Under the pieces are notes generated by a model. That model had not been told where the DNA came from, did no database searches, and saw only the letters and a list, made by a program, of their open reading frames with translations. From the NCBI GenBank assembly GCA_965221605.1, contig CBDCSK010000005.1, forward strand, positions 1 through 64,000: a DNA stretch of 64,000 nucleotides, read 5' to 3'. Shown here one piece after another: positions 16,187 to 25,038 of this stretch. The stretch is from Aldehydirespirator sp965221605 (GTDB lineage Bacteria; Actinomycetota; Acidimicrobiia; Acidimicrobiales; Aldehydirespiratoraceae). A program made the position numbers and the translations under genes. Position 1 is the stretch's first letter. Each line of letters starts with the position of its first letter.

Positions 16187-17142
16187 ATGAGCAAGCCACA
16201 CGAAATCGTCAAGACCGGACTGAGTCTGGCAGCGTTCTTCAAGCGCTACCCGACCGATGCCGATGCCGAAGCCCAGTTCAAGGTTTGGCGCTGGCCTGAC
16301 GGTCCTGTCTGTCCGCACTGCGACTCCGATGCGGTGTCTGTGGTGGCGTCGCGTCGTCCGCAGCCGTACCGGTGCCGGAGCTGTCGCCGGCATTTCTCGT
16401 TCAAGACCGACACTCCGATGCACGACTCGAAGCTGGGGGCGCAGACGTGGCTGCTGGGTCTGTTCCTGATCGTCGCGAACCCCAAGGGCCGGTCGTCGGT
16501 TCAACTGGCGGCTGACTTGGGGATCACTCAGAAATCGGCGTGGCATGTCAGCCGCCGCATCCGGCGTGCGTTGGCGGACGGGTGTCTGCCGGGGTTCGAT
16601 GGTCCGATCCAGGTCGATGAGGCCTGGTTCGGTGGCAAGGCCAAGAATCGGCATCGCCGTCAGCGTGATCCTGGCAAGACGCCGGTCATTGTCGTGGTAG
16701 ACAACGCCACCGGCGAAGCCATCGCAACGCCGGTGCACGAGGTCAACTCCGAGACCGCCACCGCGATGGTGCAAGCCGTCGCCGCCGGGGGACCGAGGTC
16801 CACACCGACGGCAGCCGGGTCTACGATCCGCTGACCTCGCTGGGATACCACCACGAACGGGTGCTGCACTCGATTGGTGAGTACGTCCGCGCCGACGGCG
16901 TGACCACCAACTCTGCGGAGTCGTATTGGGCGCTGTTGAAGCGGACCTATATCGGCACCTACCACTACTGGTCAGCCGAGCATTGCCACCGGTATGTGGA
17001 GGAGCACAACTTCCGGTTCAACAACCGCAGCCGGCACGTCACCGACCGGATGGCCGACGCCGCGGTGCAGATGTCGGGTCGGCGACTGCCGTGGCGTGAA
17101 CTGGTCGCTGACGGTCCCCACGCGCAGCGTCGGGCCGCGTGA
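16187..17142 (+). pseudogene. IS1595-family transposase, split by a frameshift
   Basis: The first frame (16187-16834) gives a zinc ribbon (CPHCDS...YRCRSCRRHFSF), then QVDEAWFGGKAKNRH with the first catalytic aspartate. The continuation lies in another frame from about 16792 to 17142. It encodes TEVHTDGSRVYDPL with the second aspartate, NSAESYWALLKRTYIGTYH, and EEHNFRFNNR with the last catalytic residue. The switch is at a run of five G (16787-16791). Insertion of one G or loss of two would restore a normal protein of about 318 residues. Either the gene is dead, the run is a sequencing error, or the frameshift is programmed. Confidence 0.9.
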
Positions 17143-17186
17143 CGCTGTTATGATGCCCCTAGGCGACAACACTCGGAGGACAGGCC

Positions 17187-17441
17187 ATGGCTGTTGTGGA
17201 CGAAACGGATCAGCGGAACGTTCGACGACCGTTTGAACCCACAGGCGATCCTCGGGTCGATAACGCGTTGCACAGCGTCAAGGCCGACATCGCCGACCTG
17301 AACGACGATCTGGTCGAACGCATCGACGACCTGGAAGACCACATGAACGAACGCTTCGACGCGGTCGATGGCCGCTTCGACCGGATGGACTCCGACCTTC
17401 AAGCGATCAAGGATCATCTAGGAATCGACGATGGCTCCTGA
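17187..17441 (+). CDS. Small acidic coiled-coil protein
   Basis: This is an 84-residue protein of unknown function. After a short charged start, residues 30-80 form a continuous acidic coiled coil (DLNDDLVERIDDLEDHMNER, then FDAVDGRFDRMDSDLQAIKD). The ATG has a good ribosome-binding site (CGGAGGAC). It is the first of three small genes directly behind the IS1595 transposase and overlaps the next by 11 bases. They may be cargo or flanking genes of a decayed mobile element. I recognise no family. Confidence 0.65.
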   Translation: MAVVDETDQRNVRRPFEPTGDPRVDNALHSVKADIADLNDDLVERIDDLEDHMNERFDAVDGRFDRMDSDLQAIKDHLGIDDGS

Positions 17442-17574
17442 CCCGAAGCGACCCGATCCTGAACCGTTCGCCGGACTTGATTTCGACGAGCCACTGGTCG
17501 ATGAGGAGACGTGGCAGAAGGCCGGACGGACGTTCGTAGCCACGTCTGACGACGAGACGGCTGCGAAGTCCTGA
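17431..17574 (+). CDS. Very small acidic protein
   Basis: This 47-residue open frame begins MAPDPKRPDPEPFAGLDFDE and ends TSDDETAAKS. It overlaps the upstream coiled-coil gene by 11 bases and stops 47 bases before the lipoprotein start. The spacing and overlap suggest a translated member of the same operon, but there is no family match that I know and it could be spurious. Confidence 0.45.
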   Translation: MAPDPKRPDPEPFAGLDFDEPLVDEETWQKAGRTFVATSDDETAAKS

Positions 17575-17620
17575 ACAGGCCCAGTCCGAACACATCGGCT
17601 GCGCGTGCGCGGCTGCGGCG

Positions 17621-18037
17621 GTGGTCGTGACGGCCGTCGTCGCGCTGATCGTCGTGGTGTTGACGGTCGCAGGGTGTGCCAACGAACCGGGACTGGAATG
17701 GGATCCGCAGAGCGTTCACATCCCGGACGTGACGCTGCCATCGGATGAGTGCGCAGAACTGGCTGCCGCGGTCCGCGCGAACGCAGAGACGGTCCAAGAC
17801 CTCCTCGCCGACTACGAACAAGCACTCATGACCGGCACCCGCGCCGACGTCCAGACCGCCTACAACGCGCTGTGGGCGATGCGGCAGCCGGCCAGCAGCA
17901 CCGGTCGCGACTACCGACACAACTGCCATTACACCGATGACACCGCCGATCTGAGTCGCCTCACCAACTCGGCCATCATCGAAAGTTACGGTGCATGTGT
18001 GGCCGATCTGAGACCTGAGGGGATCGACTGCGGCTGA
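17621..18037 (+). CDS. Small predicted lipoprotein
   Basis: This 138-residue protein has a lipoprotein signal: a hydrophobic core VVALIVVVLTVAGC ending in the lipobox TVAGC with Cys19. The mature part is mostly helical (ECAELAAAVRANAETVQDLL) with two further cysteines (NCHY, GACVADL) that could form a disulfide, and it ends in IDCG. The GTG at 17621 is the first start after the upstream in-frame region; GTG at 17627 is also possible. The function is unknown. It ends the plus-strand small-gene operon and faces a convergent operon across a hairpin. Confidence 0.65.
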   Translation: MVVTAVVALIVVVLTVAGCANEPGLEWDPQSVHIPDVTLPSDECAELAAAVRANAETVQDLLADYEQALMTGTRADVQTAYNALWAMRQPASSTGRDYRHNCHYTDDTADLSRLTNSAIIESYGACVADLRPEGIDCG

Positions 18038-18044
18038 GGGGTGA

Positions 18045-18107
18045 GGGGACGGGACCGCTGTCGTGGGAGGGATCCGACGGCTCTCAGTTCGGTGCGGTCC
18101 GGTCCCC
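18045..18107. terminator. Bidirectional terminator-like inverted repeat
   Basis: GGGGACGGGACCGC (18045-18058) and GCGGTCCGGTCCCC (18094-18107) are complementary at 13 of 14 positions across a 35-base loop. They lie between two convergent operons. It would fold equally well on both strands, so it probably ends both transcripts. Confidence 0.6.
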
Positions 18108-18145
18108 CGATCTAGGTGTCTAGTCGCTGTGCTGGCGATGTGCGG

Positions 18146-18562
18146 TCACAGTAGCGGGTCGATGTTGTAGCGGACGCCGTAGCCGCGCTGGTCGCCGGTG
18201 CCGACCACCAGACCCGGAACCACCACCCCGCGCCGCAGGTCCCGCGCCGTGAGGTTCCGGTGGAACCACTTGGTCTCGGTACCCTTGATGTAGCCGACGT
18301 GATGTCCCTTGACGAGTGCCTTGATGGCTTGCGGGTCGGCGCGGTTGTTGGGTTCGGACTGCAACGTCAACGGCGCTTCCAGGCGCCGCCAACCCTTGTC
18401 GTCTGGTACGACACCGGCCATGACCAGGTCCAGCGCTTCGCGGCGGTATGACTCTCCGACGATCTCACCGGGATGCGACAACTCGACAGGCAGACCGACA
18501 CCGACCGCGGCTTCGTCGATGTGCCATTGCTTCGGTTGCGGCCGCTTACGGAACAGACCCAT
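18146..18562 (-). CDS. Stand-alone HIRAN-domain protein
   Basis: This 138-residue protein carries a HIRAN-like pattern, VGESYRREALDLVMAG, then LTLQSEPNNRADPQAIKALV and HHVGYIKGTETKWFH. HIRAN domains bind DNA ends or stalled-fork structures and usually occur fused to helicases or nucleases. Here nothing else is attached. The ATG at 18562 (MGLFRKRPQPKQWHI) overlaps the preceding gene by 17 bases. The open frame continues to 18868 in the wrong frame of that gene and is not used. It is the last gene of a three-gene minus operon of unknown purpose. Confidence 0.72.
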   Translation of the reverse strand: MGLFRKRPQPKQWHIDEAAVGVGLPVELSHPGEIVGESYRREALDLVMAGVVPDDKGWRRLEAPLTLQSEPNNRADPQAIKALVKGHHVGYIKGTETKWFHRNLTARDLRRGVVVPGLVVGTGDQRGYGVRYNIDPLL

Positions 18563-18896
18563 CCTCAGCGTCCTTCGCCTGTTTCCACTTCGTGACCTCC
18601 TGACGCAGTTCGTCGGGGTCGATGATGACGTGGACGTTGACGAACAGGTCGTCATGCCACCACGTCTTGTCGCCGTGGTATGTGCCAGCACCGGGACTCG
18701 GTTTGCCGCTGTGCTGTTGCACGACCCATGACGTTCTAGGCGATGGTCCGCCGGCGGCGACCAACGCGGACGACAGGCTCGAACCGCGCCAATGGATGCC
18801 GGTGACGGTGCCGACGGCCTTGTAGGTGGCGCGCAACTTGGCATCTTCAAGGCATTTGAGAACGTCATCGAGGCTGTAGATGGGGTCAGTCGTCAT
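18546..18896 (-). CDS. Hypothetical protein in HIRAN operon
   Basis: This is a 116-residue protein beginning MTTDPIYSLDDVLKCLEDAK. The middle reads VGTVTGIHWRGSSLSSALVA, and near the end there is a conserved-looking DLFVNVHVIIDPDELRQEV. I recognise no family. The ATG at 18896 was chosen because the first 46 residues of the longer frame are threonine- and serine-rich shadow of the upstream gene. It overlaps the upstream gene by 11 bases and the HIRAN gene by 17, so the three are co-translated. Confidence 0.6.
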   Translation of the reverse strand: MTTDPIYSLDDVLKCLEDAKLRATYKAVGTVTGIHWRGSSLSSALVAAGGPSPRTSWVVQQHSGKPSPGAGTYHGDKTWWHDDLFVNVHVIIDPDELRQEVTKWKQAKDAEDGSVP

Positions 18897-19146
18897 CGTC
18901 GTCGGATGGGTCCCATGGCCGTGTGCGCAGCCATTGTCGTGCTTCGTCCAATGCGGCGGGGTCGACACGCGGTCCGTCGTAACGGTGGTCGTCATCAGCG
19001 AGTCGGTCGTTGTGGCGGTTGATGATGTACTCATCCACGAGTCGGCTGCGATGCGCCAACAGTTCGCGCCGCGACCGGTACCCCGGCAGAACAGGCTGAC
19101 GGCGGGCGTATTCGCGGGCGCGTTCCAATAAGATGTCGTCGCTCAA
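18886..19146 (-). CDS. Hypothetical charged helical protein, start uncertain
   Basis: This protein of about 86 residues is rich in arginine and aspartate (LLERAREYARRQPVLPGYRS) and ends in a DPSDDDDD tail. A TTG at 19146, five bases after a GAGGCAG ribosome-binding-like stretch, is the most plausible start. The frame stays open to 19236, where it runs into sequence next to the ISL3 fragment, so the true 5' end may have been removed. It is the first gene of the HIRAN operon. No family recognised. Confidence 0.5.
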   Translation of the reverse strand: MSDDILLERAREYARRQPVLPGYRSRRELLAHRSRLVDEYIINRHNDRLADDDHRYDGPRVDPAALDEARQWLRTRPWDPSDDDDD

Positions 19147-19262
19147 GTTATCTGCCTCTTCGCGTTTGAGGGTGGAGTAGGGGCGGTGGGTATCCGCGGC
19201 TGAACGCGAGGGATCCCCCAGAATCGGCGCCGCCAAGGCAGCCGAATGACTGGAGGATCCCT

Positions 19263-19673
19263 GTGGAGGTTGACCCTACGCGCATGTGCGAGTTGTTGGT
19301 GGGACTCGGCGACGTCGAGGTGCTCGGCGTCGACGACGAGACGGCTGAGCCGCTGAGGGTGCACATCCGCCGGCGGGCTCCGAGGCCGGTCTGTGGGGGC
19401 TGCGGCGGGCTTTTGTGGTCCAACGGCGAGCGGGAGGTGGAGCTGGTGGACCTCCCGGCGTTCGGCCGGCCCGTCGTGCTGGTGTGGCACAAGCGCCGCT
19501 GGCGGTGCGCGAGCCGGGTCTGTGAGTCGGGGACGGTCACCGAGCAGGACCCCGAGGTGGCGCCGCCGCGTGAGAAGCTGACCACGCGCGCTGGACGCTG
19601 GGCGACCCGCCAGGCGGGCAGGGCGCGTCCCGTCGGCGAGGTCGCCGTGTGTCCCGGCTGGTTCGCTCTTTGA
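19263..19673 (+). pseudogene. ISL3-family transposase, N-terminal fragment
   Basis: This 136-residue frame carries the zinc-binding start of ISL3/IS1557-type transposases. It has EVLGVDDETAEPLRVHI, then CGGCGG and the conserved YDxP-like step (VELVDLPAFGRPVVLVWHKR) with RWRCASRVC. The protein then reaches TRAGRWATRQAGRARPVGEV and breaks into unrelated residues before a stop. The catalytic DDE domain, normally another 250 or more residues, is absent. Confidence 0.8.
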
Positions 19674-19890
19674 GGGTAGCTGGAGGACACCAGCAGCGGG
19701 CGCACGTCATGGGTTTGCCGGGCTGGCCTTGATGTTCTACGGTCGCGGCTGCCATCAACACCGAACGCGTGGTGCCGCGTGTTCATCATCCGACCGACTC
19801 CCGCCGGGGATTCTTGGCGTCGTCATGGTCCCCTTCGGGTCGGTCGGATTGATGGCAACGATGCCGAATCCCCGAACCGGAGGAGGCGCA

Positions 19891-20220
19891 TCCGACGCGT
19901 CCCATGGACTGGGTGACGCCGAGGCGCCTGCAGGCTGCCGCGAAGGCGTGTGAGGTGTATTGGGAGCCTTTGTCGGTGTGGAAGATCACGCCTTCGACGT
20001 CGCCGCCGCGGGTGGCGGCGGCCATGTTGATCGCGGCGGTGGCGAGCCGGGCGGTCGGGTAGTCATCGGAGGTGGCGTAGCCCAGCATGCGGCGACTGAA
20101 CAGGTCCTCGACGGTGGCGAGGTACACGGGCCCCTGCTCGGTGTCGATCTGCTTGAAGTCCCCGACCCATTTCTGGTCGGGGGCCTCGGCGGTGAAGTCG
20201 CGCCCCAGCAGGTCCGGCAC
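19891..20220 (-). pseudogene. IS3-family transposase OrfB, internal fragment
   Basis: About 110 residues match the integrase core of IS3-type OrfB: PDLLGRDFTAEAPDQKWVGD with the first catalytic aspartate, YLATVEDLFSRRMLGYATSD, and GVIFHTDKGSQYTSHAFA with the second aspartate. Similarity stops after QSMGRVG, before the final glutamate. The N-terminal HTH region is also missing. It is sandwiched between the ISL3 and IS256 fragments. Confidence 0.85.
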
Positions 20221-20221
20221 C

Positions 20222-21145
20222 GGCGACATCGAGGCCTTGTTGGCTGAGGCGCTGGGACCGGAGGCCGCGCTGTCGAAGTCCACCGCCCCCCGGGTCTGCG
20301 CCCGGCTGCGCGACGACTTCGAGGCGTTCCGGAGCCGGGACCTGTCCGATATCGAGCTGGACTACCTGTTCCTCGACGGCAGCCACTTCAAGATGCACGA
20401 CGGGTCGCGCGCTGAGCCGGTGCTGGTCGCCTACGGCATCACTACCCTCGGGCGGCCGGTGCTGTTGGCCGTGGAGCCCGGCGGCGACGAGTCCTATGAC
20501 GCCTGGGCAGACTTCCTCGAGGACCTCACCGACCGGGGGCTGCGGCCGCCGCTGCTGGTCGTCACAGACGGCGCGGCCGGCCTCATCGGCGCCATCGAGA
20601 CCACCATGGCCTGCGCGCTGCGCCAGAGGTGCCTCATCCACCGCTGCCGCAACGTGGTGGCCAAGGTCCCCGCCGGTCGCCGCGACGAGATCAAGGCCGC
20701 GTTCTGGGCAATCTTCGACCTGCCCGAAGACATCGAGTCCGGCCAGGGGGCCGTGCGGCACGCCCAGGCCGGCATCGACGGCTTCGCACGCCGCCACCAA
20801 AGCGAGTTCCCCGCCGCCGTGAAGTGCCTGCTCGCAGACCGGGCCGCGCTCACCGCGCACCTGCGGTTCCCGACCGAGCACCGCCGCAGGATCCGCCACA
20901 CCAACCTCATCGAGCGCACCTTCGGCGAGACCCGCCGACGAGTCAAAGTCATCGGCCGGCTCCCCGGCGAAGCCAGCTGCCTCACACTGGTATGGGCCGT
21001 GCTCGACCGCGCCTCACACGGCTGGCGCGGCCTCACCTACACCCCCGCCATCGCCCGAACGCTCACCGAGCTGCGACACCAACTCCACCAACCCGCCCAC
21101 ACCAACACCGACCAGCCCGACCACACCGTCACACGCGCCGCCTAA
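20222..21145 (+). pseudogene. IS256/mutator-type transposase, N-terminally truncated
   Basis: About 307 residues match the mutator family. They begin abruptly at DIEALLAEALGPEAALSKST and continue through LDYLFLDGSHFKMHDG (first aspartate), LLVVTDGAAGLIGAIE (second), RQRCLIHRCRNVVAKVP, and HTNLIERTFGETRRRVK (glutamate). The first 100 or so residues of the usual protein are replaced by the IS3 fragment. The open frame continues upstream to 20087, but only as shadow of the IS3 fragment. The catalytic residues remain, but without the N-terminus it is probably inactive. Confidence 0.88.
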
Positions 21146-21177
21146 CATGACCCCCGGAACCTGCGCCCCAACCGCTA

Positions 21178-21444
21178 TTACACCAAACCTGGGACGCCAC
21201 CATTGAGCAACATTCCAAGATCAAGCCTGCTAGTCACCGCGGCCAGAGCCGCAATAGTGGTCCACCCCTCAAAACATGCATCCTCCTGGAAGGTTGGAAC
21301 CTCACACATGATGTTATTCCAGATGTAGCCGGCGTCGAAGCCCAGTCCTTCGGCCTCAATCCAAGTGCGCTTCAGATCGTCGAATCTCACTCTCCCGGTA
21401 CCGGGCACGCACACACCTAGGCTGACACCATTGATCATAGTCAT
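21178..21444 (-). pseudogene. Luciferase-like (LLM) flavin/F420 oxidoreductase, truncated
   Basis: These 88 residues match the N-terminus of luciferase-like monooxygenases: VSLGVCVPGTGRVRFDDLKR, then EAEGLGFDAGYIWNNI and TIAALAAVTSRLDLGMLLNG. The family normally continues for another 200 residues with further barrel strands. Here it diverges and stops next to the IS256 fragment. The insertion or deletion that placed the transposase probably removed the rest. The family often uses coenzyme F420 in actinobacteria, but the cofactor cannot be told from this piece. Confidence 0.75.
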
Positions 21445-21535
21445 CGATAGAAACCTCTCCTTCTTGAGCGTCTATTTTGAAGACCCGTGCAACACACGGA
21501 TGTAGAGCAACGTCGACCCTGCCCCACTACGGGTC

Positions 21536-21558
21536 GCCCGAGTAGCGGAGACTCGGGC
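21536..21558 (-). terminator. Hairpin directly after rel
   Basis: GCCCGAGT and ACTCGGGC form a perfect eight-pair stem with a seven-base loop. It touches the last base of the rel stop codon. There is no U-tract. It is a plausible intrinsic terminator or transcript-end stabiliser for the minus-strand operon ending in rel. Confidence 0.6.
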
Positions 21559-23807
21559 TAGTTTGAGCCGCGGTTGCGGCCGGGGAGGACCCGGTAGGCC
21601 TCGAAGACGGCCTCTAGGGACAGCACGCTGGACAGTACCGAGTCGAGCTGGGACAGGTCGGCCAGTTCGAACTCGAAGTCCATGCGGGCGATGAAGTCGT
21701 CGCCGGTCTCGGCCCGGGCGCTGATGATGCTCAGGCGGTGCTCGGCCAGCACGTCGGTCACGTCGCGCAGCAGGCCGGGCCGGTCCAGCGCGTGCACCGA
21801 GATGGTCGTCGAGAACCGTCCCGCGAAGTCGGCGTCCCACTCCACCTCGATCACCCGGTCGGTCTGACCCTCGGCCAGCCCGATGGCGTTGACGCAGTCG
21901 TCCCGGTGGACCGACACCCCCCGGCCCCGGGTCACGAACCCGATGATCTCGTCGGGAGGGACCGGGGCGCAGCACTGCGACAGCCGGATCAGGATGTCGT
22001 CGAGGCCCTCCACATGCACGCCCACGTCGGCGTCGCTGCGCCGGTGCCCGGGCCGGCGCCGGGCCGTGGTGGGCAGGCGATCCCGTTCGGCCCGCTCACC
22101 GGCCTCGTCGACGTCGTCGCCCCGCAACGCCCGGGCGAAGCGCCCGGCGACCGAGGACGCCGACTGGTGCCCCTCCCCTATGGCCAGGAACAGCAGGTCG
22201 TTGGAGCTGTAGTTCAGCTGCTCGGCGACGCTGTCGAGCAGTTTGTCCTTCAGCAGCCGCTGGGCGGGCAGGCCCTCACGCCGCAGGGCCTGGATCAGGT
22301 CGTCGCGGCCGTGCTCGATGGCGTCGGCCCGGCGCTCACGGGAGTACCACTGCTTGATCTTGTTGGCCGCCCGGCGGCTGGCCACGAACTTCAGCCAGTC
22401 CCGGCTCGGCCCCGCACCCTCGGTGCGGGTCGTGAAGATCTCGACCACATCACCCGACAGCAGCCGGCTGTCGAGGGCCACCAGCCGGCCGTTCACCTTG
22501 GCGCCGACGCAGGCGTGGCCCACATCGGTGTGGATGGTGTAGGCGAAGTCGACGGGCGTGGCCCCCACCGGCAGTTCGATCACCTTGCCCTGGGGCGTGA
22601 ACACGTACACCTCGTCGGTGTCCAGCTCGGTCTTGAGGTTGGACATGAACTCGGCCGGGTCCGACGTCTCCTGCTGCCAGTCCACGATGCGAGACAGCCA
22701 GGCCATCTCCTGTGACGGCGAGTCGTCCTTGTACTCCCAGTGGGCGGCCACGCCGTGCTCGGCCCGGTCGTGCATCGCCCGGGTGCGGATCTGCACCTCC
22801 AGCGTCTTGCCCGCCGGACCCACCACCGTCGTGTGCAGCGACTGGTAGAGGTTGAACTTCGGCATCGCGATGTAGTCCTTGAAGCGGCCCTGGACCGGTC
22901 GCCAGGTGGCGTGGATCGAGCCCAGCGCGGCGTAGCAGTCCCGCACCGAGCCCACCAGCACGCGGATGCCGATGAGGTCGAAGATCTCCTCGAAAGACCG
23001 GCCCTTCACCACCATCTTCTCGTAGATCGACCACAGGTGCTTGGGCCGTCCGGTCACCTCGGCCCTGATCCCCAACTCGGCCAGGCGGGACTCCACATCG
23101 CCCAGCACCTGCTCCAGATAGATGTCGCGCTCGGGCGCCCGCTGCTGGACCATCTGATCGATCTCGGCGTAGCGGCGGGGCTCCAGAGCGGCGAAGGCGA
23201 GGTCCTCCAGCTGCTGCTTGACGTCCTGCATCCCGAGGCGGTGGGCCAGCGGCGCGTACACGTCGAGGGTCTCGCGGGCGATGTAGTCCTGCTTGAAGGC
23301 GGGCAGCACGGCCAGGGTGCGCAGGTTGTGCAGCCGGTCGGCCAGCTTGATGATCAGCACCCGAAGGTCCCGGGCGATGGCCACGATCATCTTGCGCACC
23401 GAGGCGGCCTGCTGCTGCTCGCGGGTGTCGTACTGGACCCGGTCGAGCTTGGTGACGCCGTCGACTATCCGGGCGACCTCCGGTCCGAAGTCGGCCTCGA
23501 TCACGGCCAGGGCCACATCGGTGTCCTCCACCGCGTCGTGCAGCAGCGACGCGGCGATCGTGACGTCGTCGAGTCCGAGGCGGGCCACGATGACGGCCAC
23601 CGCCAGGGGGTGCCGGATATAGGGCTCCCCCGACAGCCGCATCTGGCCGTCGTGGGCCTTGGCCGCAACGTCGAAGGCCCGCACGATCAGGTCGGGCGAA
23701 CCGTCGCGGTGGCGATGGCGGTAGGACTCCAGCAGCGGGGCGATCTCCGTGGCGGCGGGCCGGCGGGCTCCACGGCGCCAAGGCAGGACCCGGGTGACGG
23801 TGGCCAT
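21558..23807 (-). CDS. rel: Bifunctional (p)ppGpp synthetase/hydrolase Rel
   Basis: The 749-residue long RelA/SpoT homologue makes and degrades the stringent-response alarmone. The HD hydrolase domain is intact (RHPLAVAVIVARLGL, SLLHDAVEDTD near residue 86). The synthetase domain has GRPKHLWSIYEKMVVKGRSF and RFKDYIAMPKFNLYQSLHTT near 340. A TGS domain follows near 405-465 (VYVFTPQGKVIELPVGATP), and an ACT domain closes the protein (ISVHALDRPGLLRDVTDVLA). Both active sites look complete, so it should be bifunctional, as is usual in actinobacteria. It follows secF after a 94-base gap. Confidence 0.96.
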   Translation of the reverse strand: MATVTRVLPWRRGARRPAATEIAPLLESYRHRHRDGSPDLIVRAFDVAAKAHDGQMRLSGEPYIRHPLAVAVIVARLGLDDVTIAASLLHDAVEDTDVALAVIEADFGPEVARIVDGVTKLDRVQYDTREQQQAASVRKMIVAIARDLRVLIIKLADRLHNLRTLAVLPAFKQDYIARETLDVYAPLAHRLGMQDVKQQLEDLAFAALEPRRYAEIDQMVQQRAPERDIYLEQVLGDVESRLAELGIRAEVTGRPKHLWSIYEKMVVKGRSFEEIFDLIGIRVLVGSVRDCYAALGSIHATWRPVQGRFKDYIAMPKFNLYQSLHTTVVGPAGKTLEVQIRTRAMHDRAEHGVAAHWEYKDDSPSQEMAWLSRIVDWQQETSDPAEFMSNLKTELDTDEVYVFTPQGKVIELPVGATPVDFAYTIHTDVGHACVGAKVNGRLVALDSRLLSGDVVEIFTTRTEGAGPSRDWLKFVASRRAANKIKQWYSRERRADAIEHGRDDLIQALRREGLPAQRLLKDKLLDSVAEQLNYSSNDLLFLAIGEGHQSASSVAGRFARALRGDDVDEAGERAERDRLPTTARRRPGHRRSDADVGVHVEGLDDILIRLSQCCAPVPPDEIIGFVTRGRGVSVHRDDCVNAIGLAEGQTDRVIEVEWDADFAGRFSTTISVHALDRPGLLRDVTDVLAEHRLSIISARAETGDDFIARMDFEFELADLSQLDSVLSSVLSLEAVFEAYRVLPGRNRGSN

Positions 23808-23901
23808 CAGGCCGGCCGCGGGGAGGCGAGCACCCGTCGCATCCCGATGGTGCCGCTCCCGATCCCTCGAGCTTCGCTAACAGGTCCGGCAGCGGCGGCG
23901 C

Positions 23902-25038
23902 TCATCTCTTCCTCTTCTTCTTGCGAGGACGAGGCGGGATGGCGCCGGGAGACGAGGCGGTCGCGGGCCGAGCCGGCGACCCGGCCTTGCGCGCCGAAGC
24001 CGATCGCTTGGCCGCGACCGACGTGCCCAGCACCGCGTCGTCGGCCGCGACGGCGCGGGTCGGGCCGCCGCTGGCACCGCCGCGCAAGCGGATCCCTTCG
24101 GCGATCTCGACGTAGGCGGGCTCGCGCTCCTTCATCTTGGCCACCACCGAGGCTGCTACGAACAACGAAGAATAGGTGCCCACGATGATCCCCACCAGCA
24201 GAGCGATGGAGAACTCCTGCAACGTCACCGCGCCGAGCACGAACGAGCCGATCACCAGCATCGATGCCACCGGGATCATCGACGTGATCGAGGTGTTGAC
24301 CGACCGCATCAGCACCTGGTTGAGCGACAGGTTCATCATCTCGGTGTAGGTGTACCGGCCGGTGGCCGACACCCGGCCGACCACCTCGCGCACCTTGTCG
24401 TAGACCACGATGGTGTCATAGAGCGAGTAGCCCATGATGGTGAGGAACGCGATGACGGTGGCCGGCGTGATCTCGAACTGGAACAGCGAGTAGAAGCCGA
24501 CCGACAGCACGATGTCGTGAGCCACCGCCAGCAGCGCCCCGACAGCCATCCTCCACTCGAGCCTGATGGCGATGTAGATGGCGACGAGGGCGAAGAACAC
24601 GACCAGCGCTATCTGGGCGTTGGTGGTCGTCTCCGAGCCCCAGGACGGGCCCACGGTGGTGACGCTGACGTCGTTGCCGGTCAGGCCGGTCAGGCCGGCC
24701 AGGGCGTTGCGGACGCTGTTCACCGCCTCGACCTCCTCGACGTCGGCCCGCACCCGGATCGTGTCACCGCCCACCGTCTGGATCTTGGCGTCGGCCGCGC
24801 CGGTGCCCCGCAGGGCGTCCCGCACCTCCCCCACCGACAGCCCCGGCGCGGGCACCTCCCAGGATGTGCCCCCCTCGAACTCGATGCCCAGATCGACGCC
24901 CCGCACCACGAAGCTGCCGAGACTCACTACCACGGCGACCAGCGAGCCGAGCAGGGCCCGCCTCCACAGGCCGGGGAAGTCGATCTGGTGATCACCGCGG
25001 TAGGCGGCGACCAGCCAGCGCATCCACCGGCCCGTCAC
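23902..25038 (-). CDS. secF: Protein translocase subunit SecF
   Basis: This 378-residue membrane protein works with SecD to use the proton gradient in late protein export. It has an N-terminal helix, the conserved GVDLGIEFEGGTSWEV in the first periplasmic part, and five further helices, including the TPATVIAFLTIMGYSLYDTI signature and SLNQVLMRSVNTSITSM. The C-terminal 70 residues are a basic cytoplasmic tail ending PPRPRKKKRKR. I prefer the GTG at 25038, which overlaps the secD stop (GTGA); ATG at 25023 is also possible. The frame is open to 25860 only as shadow of secD. Confidence 0.94.
   Translation of the reverse strand: MTGRWMRWLVAAYRGDHQIDFPGLWRRALLGSLVAVVVSLGSFVVRGVDLGIEFEGGTSWEVPAPGLSVGEVRDALRGTGAADAKIQTVGGDTIRVRADVEEVEAVNSVRNALAGLTGLTGNDVSVTTVGPSWGSETTTNAQIALVVFFALVAIYIAIRLEWRMAVGALLAVAHDIVLSVGFYSLFQFEITPATVIAFLTIMGYSLYDTIVVYDKVREVVGRVSATGRYTYTEMMNLSLNQVLMRSVNTSITSMIPVASMLVIGSFVLGAVTLQEFSIALLVGIIVGTYSSLFVAASVVAKMKEREPAYVEIAEGIRLRGGASGGPTRAVAADDAVLGTSVAAKRSASARKAGSPARPATASSPGAIPPRPRKKKRKR

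Larger units (their letters stand above)
19237..21177. mobile_element. Nested cluster of broken insertion sequences
   Basis: Three unrelated transposase fragments lie end to end: an ISL3-type N-terminus (plus), an IS3-type OrfB middle part (minus), and an IS256-type C-terminal two-thirds (plus). The IS3 and IS256 pieces join abruptly near 20221. Between the ISL3 and IS3 pieces is a near-perfect inverted repeat, TCCGACCGAC (19789-19798) and GTCGGTCGGA (19839-19848), possibly the remains of an element end. No fragment is complete, so the cluster is probably immobile unless enzymes act in trans. Confidence 0.8.

Noticed and set aside
16091..17186. Complete IS1595 element with terminal repeats
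   Set aside because: I compared the flanks of the transposase but found no convincing terminal inverted repeats or target duplication, so only the transposase is annotated.
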